From: Siphonodentalium dalli
Taxonomy: Eukaryota > Mollusca > Scaphopoda > Gadilida > Siphonodentaliidae
NCBI GenBank assembly: GCA_032622095.1
Contig: CP136064.1
Span: 109,232,004 to 109,296,003 of the forward strand
Direction: 5' to 3'
Length of the DNA: 64,000 nucleotides
This document shows, piece after piece, positions 55,900 through 64,000 of this stretch. The position numbers and the translations under genes were made by a program. The notes beneath the pieces were generated by a model. That model saw only the letters and a program-made list of their open reading frames with translations, had not been told where the DNA came from and did not search any database. The stretch's first letter is position 1. Each line of letters starts with the position of its first letter.

Positions 55900-56600
55900 G
55901 TGACAGTACAGTCGCGTTAGTTTATACGTCAACATTGGTCATTATCACTCGACAAATTTATTTCGGTCTATCGTATCAACCCCTATTTCCCCCACGTAGC
56001 CTGACTAAGTGTCAACTTTGGTCTTTATCGCTCCACTAGTTTGTATCGTTTCATCGGTATGAATTCCATATCCAATTATCCACATATATAACCAACCCAA
56101 CCTCTAATCCCGGTCCAATTTATTTATTTCTTTCATCAGTATATAGTCATGTTACGTAATATTTTATTTCGTGATACTTGTACTTATATGTCTATGGTAT
56201 TACTATAGTATACTGTATACGTATATCAATGGCTTTTCCTTTCTATATAATCCTGGTGCCATCTATAGAGATAATTTCAGACCCCCCTCAATTTTATACC
56301 ATTGCTGCTTTAGTACAGTCGCGATGCATTACATGGCAACATTGATCCACTAATTTATGTCAGTTCATCGGTACAAACCCCTTTTCTCCGAGTCCATATA
56401 ACCAACCCAACATCTTATAGAACTCCAAAAATGACTATTCTGGCACTATATAGAGATGACTAAGATTCTGACACCCCCTATTTTATAGCCTTGTTGCAAC
56501 AGTAGAGTTGATATGCATAATATGTCAACATTGGTCGTTATCGCTCTACAAATTTATATCGGTTCAACCCTTAGTTCCCTGTATCGCCCACCCCTCCCTC
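55900..56600 (+). repeat. Loose repeats, GTCAACATTGGTC
   Basis: Four diverged copies of a segment with GTCAACATTGGTC, TTATCGCTC and CGGTTCA(A/T) (about 55930, 56011, 56334 and 56525). Spacing is irregular. No gene. Confidence 0.5.
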
Positions 56601-56874
56601 AATTTATTTTTTCATTTGTATTATAGTCTCGTCACATACACATTTTATCTTTTGTAACTTTTGCTTCAACGCGTCGAGTTCGCTGCAGACAATACAAAAC
56701 GGACAACATTTTGAAATGTAAGCAGGCTTCAAACTCCTCTTATTCAAGAAAAACTCTGGTTACATAAGAAATTTGTGTATAAGGTGTGCACGCATTTGTT
56801 GCGTTAAAAACCAAACGTCCCAAGTCAAGGTCCAAATCCCCAACACACTGATGTGAGGTTTAACTCCATCTACA

Positions 56875-57594
56875 TACAGTAATGTCCAAAGTAATTGATC
56901 ACTTAAAGGGGTACTGTACGCCAAATGTTGTTGTTGGTTTCTATAGTCTCCGAGTCTGAGAATAAGGTAACACTTTTTTCATTATTTGAAAGTCTGTTGA
57001 GTACGAAGTAGTGTTACGGATGACAAATTTACCGGAATGCAAAAATACAAATTGTCGTTGTCGAGTAATTTTTGTACAGTTTTCAACCAAATGAATCAAA
57101 TAAAAGTTATATTATAGGCATACTAGTCCCATATAATCATTTAAGTTATTGTATCGTCGCTAGTCAGTGAGTGGCTTGAGTGTTCTCCCCGTATCATCAT
57201 AATATTTTAAGCGATCGTGTGTGCGATCGGTTTAACAAGCCGGTATCCCTCATTTACTTTATTTGATTACGCAAATTCGTAATTTAATTGACGCCATTTT
57301 ATGGCTCCAGTCATAAATTCAATTTATATCAAATTATTAACTTTTAAATTATTAAATTTTAAGATAGCCTATTAACCTGAGCGTTTACAGAATACATCTT
57401 CGACTCAAATTACTTATGTTTCTATATATTATCGATATTAGATCGTTGTTGTCACCGGAAATTTAATGAAAATGGCGTACAGTACCCCTTTAATCACAGC
57501 AAATTTGTGTGTATTTTTTCATGATTCTAAATCCTGAAAAATTACCCATAATTATGCTGTGGTTAAAGGGTCAATTACTTTGGGCATTACTGTA
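56875..57594. mobile_element. CAGTAATG MITE split by a TTAA element (second case)
   Basis: TACAGTAATGTCCAAAG begins and CTTTGGGCATTACTGTA ends the MITE. The left arm is interrupted at the TTAA of CACTTAACCACAG-type sequence by the element at 56903-57493. Confidence 0.85.
56903..57493. mobile_element. TTAA element, TTAAAGGGGTACTGTAC family, nested
   Basis: TTAAAGGGGTACTGTACGCC to GGCGTACAGTACCCCTTTAA, exact 20-bp inverted repeat, 591 bp. Its right half is clearly homologous to that of 49351-50002 (for example GATAGCCT.TTAACC.G and GACTCAAATTA). Confidence 0.87.
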
Positions 57595-57975
57595 ACCAAT
57601 ATAAGGATTTGAGGTTTAATGATAACTCAATCATCATACAGTAATGTTCAAAACAATTGACCACTTGACCACAGCAGAATAATGGGTAATTTGTCAGGAT
57701 TGTAAATGCTGAAAAAATACCCACAATTCTGCTGTGGTTAAGTGGTCAATTACTTTGGGCATTACTGTAACCAAAAATAAGGATTTGAGGTTCAATGATA
57801 ACTCTATCCTCATACAGTAATGTTCAAAGTAATTGACCACTTGACCACAGCTAAATTATTGGTAAATTTTCAGGATTTCAAATCCTGAAAAATTACCAAT
57901 AATTCTGATGTGGTTAAGTGGTCAATTACTTTGGGCATTACTGTAACCAATACAAGGATGTGAGGTTTAATGAGA
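57594..57975 (+). repeat. Tandem MITE-plus-flank units of ~176 bp
   Basis: Short CAGTAATGTTCAAA MITE copies (57637-57769 and 57813-57945) alternate with a flank reading AAGGATTTGAGGTT(T/C)AATG. The flank also precedes the first composite (near 56865) and follows the last copy (near 57956). The whole unit was duplicated in tandem after insertion. Confidence 0.82.
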
Positions 57976-58019
57976 ACTCCATCCACATAACTAATAATTA
58001 TGTGTGAAAATTAAAACAA

Positions 58020-58930
58020 AACAAAATAAATTCCATGATGGCGTCCAATATGGACTGCCTAATTATGCTCCAAAACATGTATATTGAATATATGGATGTT
58101 TATTGGGGGAAACCGATTATTTCAATGGTATTTTCATTAACTTGGATCCAAAACCCGACTTACGGGATCGTGCGACTGTATCTTAAGCATATGTGCATAT
58201 TTAATGAGCCAACAATTGGAATCCCAACAGAGAAGATTGGCGTGGGTCCCTTGCGCGATCTGTGCATCGAAAACTATTTAGACATCTCAAGACACGTAAG
58301 ACCCAATAACTTAATATACAGAATAGATACATCTATTGCCTGAGTGACTAATAGTTATATTTGTTACAATGAGGTCAAATAGTTGCGAAGCCAGCACCAC
58401 AATTCTTTCCCTCCATAGTAAATCTTAAAACAACTTCTAAAGAATTATTAATTCTTCTTATATTTGGTATGGAGCGTCCTTGGTTAACTGGAGTTCAGAT
58501 TTGTTAACATCACGTCACCAAGTTAATTACTTGCGAAGCCACAGCCATAACTATTTCCCTCCATAGTAATTCTCAAAACAACTTCTTAAGAACAATTGAC
58601 CAGGTCAGTCGCGCAATTATTGGAAGAGCCACGGTCAATCATTTAAAAAAAACCAAATGTTACATTTAAATTATTGCTTTATTTAAACAAAAACAAAAAA
58701 TTAAATGAGAAAATTAACTTTTACTACTTGCTAAATTTTATCTTTTAATTATTTCATTTAAATTTAAGTATTTACAGTATACTATGCCCAAATCTTTATA
58801 ATCTGTTGAGTGACCCCACACTCGTTTACTTTGTTAGTAATAATTTGAAGAATTACTTGTTTAAACGCAATTGTTATCAAAATATTTTATGTATTTTTTA
58901 TAATTTCTATTTATATGTAATACTATAATC
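58020..58930. other. Intergenic, no supported gene
   Basis: A 102-codon frame (58035-58343) lacks a recognisable domain and splice context. Two related segments with TTACTTGCGAAGCC / TAGTTGCGAAGCC and TTTCCCTCCATAGTAA (about 58381 and 58529) show a local ~150-bp duplication. Confidence 0.5.
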
Positions 58931-59379
58931 TTGGTGGCGTTACCATTTCTGACTATGGTTTTCTTGTGTATACGTGTGCACAAGTTTCATGAGCGGTGAA
59001 AACTATTCGGCCGATGCATGCTAGGGTGTGCCTGTGGGGAAAGAGTTATGGTGTCTGCATGGGGTCACTTAATTGGTATATATTGACGGCTGATGTGTTC
59101 TGATTGTTTGTCGCACTGCGACTCTCGTCTTGTATACGCCAATATATATAGTTACGCGGTTGACCTACATTTCTGAACGCGTAGTCTTGGTGCCACTGAA
59201 CCATGCAGGTGACCGTTCCTCGCATGTCCGTGCAACTGAACCTGGATATCTATAGGCCTATACCTAATATTCAACGAATGTCTTATACCGCCGCGCCAAG
59301 AGTATGCTATATATTAGACGGCTAACAAGCAGCCTTGTATTGATAACAAAGTCATCTGTATTATATATAGTAACTAGCA

Positions 59380-60003
59380 GGTGACCCGACTTCGTCCGGG
59401 CTTTGACCTTGAATTGACAATTTTGAAGGTCAAGGTCAGGTCTGAGTCACTATTTGACCCGTCCAAAACACTCCCCGGACAAAATCACCCGTAGGTATCA
59501 AATATCGTCGAAATCCGTCCAGCAGTTTTCCCAGCCATAGCTAACAGACAAACAAACAGACAGAAGTCCCAAAATATATATTAGATCATTTGTGGGTACC
59601 CGTTTCAATGTCACATCGGGCGGAAAAACTGACCCGATGAAAATCTCCCCCATTCCCAGGAACCCCTAAGTACGAACACAGAGCACTGACAACACGCGCA
59701 TGTCTGTACATTGACACAACACGCTCATGTCTGGACACACACACGCTCTTTATCAACGACACTGCGGATACGAACGCTCTTTAACTATCACGCGATTAAC
59801 CCATGAATTTCCATTGCGGTGGCGGGGGGTTGGAGAATGAGTGCTCTGACGTTCTCAGAAGCGGTGCGATGACACTCCATCTGGAATTTTACCCTTAGAT
59901 AGCAAGTTTGGGCTAAATCCGCCTGGCAGTTTTCCCGGCCATATATAGCTAACAAACAAACAACAAACAAACAGAAAGAAGTCCCAAAATATATATTAGA
60001 TAG
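59380..60003 (+). repeat. LINE-like 3' tail fragments
   Basis: The segment from AGCAGGTGACCCGACTTCG through CCGTCCAGCAGTTTTCCC to AGAAGTCCCAAAATATATAT (ending 59585) has its last part repeated at about 59920-60002. The ending is shared with 25594-25895. The overlapping 137-codon reverse frame is not a gene. Confidence 0.6.
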
Positions 60004-60193
60004 CGCTAAAATAACAACAACAAAAAGACCAATAACTCCAACTTTGCTCGTTATTTCGTTAAAAAAATAACTTTTACAAAGTAACGGGCATGTCCAGAGA
60101 TGGACATCCCAAAGAGACAAATATTCAAAATAAACATAATTATATAGCACGCAGGGTGGGCCGGTACGGGGGAGGCGGGTTGACATGTCCACG

Positions 60194-62795
60194 CTGGTCA
60201 TCCTATAACTTCCGCAACGGGCAGTAAATTTCAGTAATACGCCTCTGCGGGCATATAGTAATACACAATTCGGGCTGATGGTGGGAAAATTCTCAAAACA
60301 AGGTTAGTATTATGTCTCATATAAGGCAAATTTCTTGCTTCTAAACAGCGATGCATTGCGTATGGTGTAGGTCAATGTTTATTTATCGGTTGGTAGAAGT
60401 TTTGATATAAAATAAGCAACCATTGTTGCGAAAAAGTCAATATTTGCCGGTTACATCTCCGGTTTCGACACAAACACGACTTTACCGTATCACATATATT
60501 ACTAGTAGGAGCCTTAGTGGCAAATATGCAATTATTTATATAGCATAACCATTAACTGACGTGTTCTGAAAGTAAGCACCTCGAATTGCACCCCTTTCGT
60601 TCGAATAAGTGCACATTTGCAAGCATGGTGTATATTTGTGTAAGTAATACATGTGCGGGCACAGTAATTATCCGTTCCGGGCTGGAGTAATACATATTTC
60701 GGGCACAATAGTGTTTGAACTGAGCTCTTTGAGTACAAAATCTGTAATTTTAGCAAAGAGATCGTCACAAATACACAAATTCCATTGCTTATTGGTGTTT
60801 ATACCATATTTTTCTTCAACAGGCGTATACATGTAACTTCGTTAGACATTATGAACACGTATAAAACAGTTCTTTATTATAATACATGTATTATAGTGAA
60901 AGTAGATGTGGGGTCGATGTCAACGGGTGAGAATGTTCTGGAACTCCTTCCATCCCGACGACGGGTATAATTTCAATTGTCACGTCGTTCAGTGACGCAT
61001 CGATCGCGCTGAGTTCCATCTCTAGGTCGTGGAGTATGTCCGACATATTTTCTAAAAAAGAATAAAAAACAATAACTTGTGTACAACATGCCTCTAAGAT
61101 GTATATCGGGCATTATCAATTCGAAAGCAAAAGTTAATAAAAAAAAAATAGTATACAAAACTCCAACTCGCCGTATATTATATAATAGTAACTGACTAAC
61201 TGAGCGATGTAGGCCTATACAAAATACGGTGTTTTTCCTTCGAAATGATAAAGAACGCACATTTCGGAGGGGGAGGGGGGGGGCAACACATATATGTGAG
61301 ACCACGTAACTGGATTAGAAATACTTGGTGAAACACAATGTATGAAAGTGTTTTTTTTGTCCTGTTCTACAAACAAAAAATAAATTTAAAAGATTGTTGT
61401 CCATGCCCCACCCATTTACAGCTCTGTTCACTTATCCCACAACTAGGTTATAGTTATTTCATTAGTGGGAATAGTGGGTGAATACGAGCATAATATGTAA
61501 ATAATTGTTTACACCCCCTTGTTCGACAACATAAGCCATTTAGAACATTGAAGACTTCATATGTTTTGCCCCCCTAAACATTACGTAAGATTTCTGACAT
61601 TACGTCACTGGTCACGTCACAGTTTATATATTGATTGAATGTTTAGTGTTAGGGTGACACGTTAAAACATGTACCGGTATACGGTACATACAAGTGTGTA
61701 TATATACATATAAATATTAATATTATAAAGATAAACCACACTATTTATAACATTGGTATTACAAATTAGTTTCCATAATTCCGATAGCCAAATAGCCTAC
61801 CGGTAGTGGTATATATATAATAATGTATTAATTACAGCGCATGACAGTTGGGTGGTTATATATCACGCATGTATGCATAAACTCCAAGTAGGCCTACTAT
61901 ATACATATTAGTATTCTGTTTATAAACATGACCGTATAGGCCTACTAGTACTCAATAATATTTATAACCTGACTGTAAGTTATGTAATGATGAATATATA
62001 TATTCAAGCTACTAGTATATATAGGCCTAGGCTTAGCCTATTAGGTCTATACCACGGGGTCTAGCCTTTAAATATAGGCCAACCTGTAGCCTACAGTCAG
62101 TACTAGTACTGTAACCAATTTGTAATATTTAAAATCGCAATTTGAAAGCATTAATATAGAACCAGACGGCTGTAGATGTTGTATGTGTTTCAATCGTCGT
62201 GATTGTTTACTTTCTCGACTTCCTGCTAAAGTTGGTCGCTGATATTGACGTCATGCACAGATCGTCTAATGTCGATCGGCCAATGCGGATATTACTCGTG
62301 CCCGATGGGTGTATTACGTTTTGCCCGCAACGGACGTTAAACAATAACGTGTAGTGCCCGTTGCGGAATTACTTGAAGATTGTGCGGTGCCACCCAAGCT
62401 GCCTCGATATACTTATGTATTATACAATATTATGACATAAATAGTGGCAATAATTGACAATGAGATACATATGAATATATATCAACAAGGTGTTAGCGAC
62501 ACTCATACACGTTTGTCATGTATTGACTCGAAAACACGACACTTTAAAAAAAATAAAAGCATATTCTCATCATCTCTCGGTCCTTTATATTAAAATAAAT
62601 GCCATTCTAGTTTCAAATTTAGGTGTCTCCTATATCATTGGTTTACCATTGACATTGTTACATCGGACATTTATCAAAGAAACAACAATTTCATTCAATA
62701 TTTCCCGCAATTTAAACTCACCTCTCGGTTGTCTCCTTGCCCGTAGCGGCGTATTACCCAACTTTTGCCCGTTGCGGAATTTATAGGATGACCAG
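60194..62795. mobile_element. 2.6-kb TIR element with GCCCGTTGCGG subterminal repeats
   Basis: CTGGTCATCCTATAA at the left and TTATAGGATGACCAG at the right are an exact 15-bp inverted repeat. The arms then continue with CTTCCGCAACGGGCAG and its approximate inverse TTGCCCGTTGCGG, and with CGCCTCTGCGGGCA against GCCCGTAGCGGCG. More copies of TGCCCG(T/C)..CGG lie at 60650-60715 and 62320-62375. No clear target duplication and no transposase, so the superfamily is open. Confidence 0.78.
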
Positions 62796-62861
62796 GGTGA
62801 TGTCTTTGAGAAACAATTTCTTAATTTTATTCAATATTGAAACTAAACCTTTCTGATAAAA

Positions 62862-63144
62862 TTAAAGGGGAACTGTACACCAAATGCGGTCATTTATGGG
62901 ACATCTCCTTTTATACAGAATATACGCAATAAATTAATGAATTTGAGCCATGGATTAGTGCAAAATCCACTCATGTGCTGTATGAACGATGGCAACAACA
63001 TGGTAATTATAATGATAATGACTGAGAGTTTTGCATGTTCATAGAGCACATGAGTGTATTTTGCACTAATCATTGACTCAAAAGTAAAAAAAAAAAGGAG
63101 ATGGTCCCATAAATGGCCGGATTTAGTGTTCAGAACCCCTTTAA
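62862..63144. mobile_element. Short TTAA palindrome, TTAAAGGGGAACTGTAC
   Basis: TTAAAGGGGAACTGTACACC to AACCCCTTTAA. The arms pair through TGTCCCATAAATG-like ends and TGGATTAGTGCAAAATCCAC / GTGTATTTTGCACTAAT. It looks like a deleted, palindromic relative of the nested elements at 49351 and 56903. Confidence 0.7.
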
Positions 63145-63608
63145 ATTCAGTTTGAGTTCTTGTTTGCGCTATTAGCTGCATATGGCATGCCCATATATAC
63201 GGACATAGCGAATGCATATTTTTTTTCGACACAAGGGTGCATGGCTGTCAACCTATAACATAACATATTTACGCTTGAACTTGAAGCCTATATATAATAT
63301 GTAGGTGAATCGGATGTATTGATCAACATATATCTATACTTATTTTTATGTGAGACAGATGTCGAATGTTCTGTCATGAAAACTCTATCCGCGGCCATAA
63401 ACTTTCTAGTTTCATTGATTTAATTACAACATACAATGTGATATATGGTTATTGGCATGGTTACGGCATAGTTTCATGCATTTCGCTCGGTACCGGGTAT
63501 ATATGGTCTTTAATGTAAACTTCAGAAGGCCATGCGCGCGTGTAGTATGATCATTCTGCTTTCTTACTGGACTACATGACAGTCTCAAATCGAAGGTCGT
63601 GACGCCCA

Positions 63609-64000
63609 TTAAACGTACTCAATCCGATCAGACCCTCATAAATTACTATTTCTTTGGCTTCGGGGGTAAACATTATTTGATTCGAGTCGATGAACCTACC
63701 CATCAACGCTCAGAGTGATCAGATATCAATTTTTGAAATTTTGTCATTTCTATGGTTTGTGGCACAGAAACACGCCGTCAAAATGATGTCTCGGTCAAAA
63801 TTGCGTTATTATTACCACTTGATTTTAGAGTTATCCATCTTCGTCCGATTGAATAAGTGTTTCTGGGGCAATTATTAGCATACACATCTCGAGAAATAAC
63901 AAACTTCAAAAATCAATATCTGATCACTCTGACCTTTGATGGGTGGGTTCTTCGACTCGAATCAAATATTTTTTACCCTGATGCCAATGAAATAGTAATT
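63609..64000. mobile_element. TTAA MITE, TACTCAA(C/T)CCGAT family, cut by the window end
   Basis: TTAAACGTACTCAATCCGAT at the left, then ATTTGATTCGAGTCGA, CCCATCAACGCTCAGA and the mirrored GACTCGAATCAAAT near 63953. The right terminus is beyond 64000. Confidence 0.75.

Noticed and set aside
58035-58343. A 102-codon frame
   Set aside because: No domain, no splice signals and no repeat of the composition expected of coding DNA; it is within the size expected by chance here.
59788-60201. A 137-codon reverse frame with a hydrophobic centre
   Set aside because: It overlaps LINE-like 3' tail repeats and has no homology; probably fortuitous.
60973-61305. A 110-codon reverse frame inside the 2.6-kb TIR element as its transposase
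   Set aside because: Too short, no DDE-type motif, and low-complexity stretches (poly-A, poly-G) run through it.

Overview
The window is nuclear DNA of an invertebrate animal, probably marine. The genes have GT-AG introns, all in phase 0 or 1, and small exons scattered among long introns. More than half of the readable structure is short DNA transposons, foldback elements, tRNA-derived SINEs and satellite-like tandem arrays. The phylum cannot be fixed from sequence alone. The repeat style recalls molluscs, brachiopods or basal deuterostomes.

Two protein genes can be rebuilt completely. On the + strand, eight exons from 7565 to 42728 encode a 371-residue STN1 (OBFC1), the OB-fold subunit of the CST telomere-capping and polymerase-alpha accessory complex. 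Every splice phase matches and the length equals that of vertebrate STN1. On the - strand, four exons from 32249 down to 25933 encode a 364-residue 3-beta-hydroxysteroid dehydrogenase-like enzyme. This second gene lies wholly inside STN1 intron 5 and is transcribed against it. A third locus, at 52061-52616 (+), is an unrecognised cysteine-rich coding exon with a strong splice donor. Its partner exons are not visible.

Layout: 1-7500 is intergenic repeats (a SINE, a 1.03-kb TIR element, foldbacks). 7565-42728 is STN1 with the nested dehydrogenase; its introns hold a 5-kb TIR-bounded satellite block (13805-18830), a 345-bp tandem array (10975-12300), a hAT remnant with 8-bp target duplication (22689-24515) and dozens of MITEs. 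42729-52000 is repeats with no convincing gene. 52061-52616 is the orphan exon, followed 17 bp later by a hAT element carrying a minisatellite. 53700-64000 is gene-free, with tandem duplications, composite MITEs, LINE-like 3' tails and a 2.6-kb TIR element.

Three mobile groups dominate: (i) palindromic MITEs with CAGTAATG ends at TA targets (mariner-like); (ii) several unrelated sequences that share TTAA target duplications and often TTAACCCTTT ends (piggyBac-like); (iii) hAT-like elements with 8-bp duplications. The two genes have unrelated known jobs (telomere maintenance, steroid metabolism), so the nesting is physical and no shared pathway is implied. No CRISPR, operon or prokaryotic feature is present.
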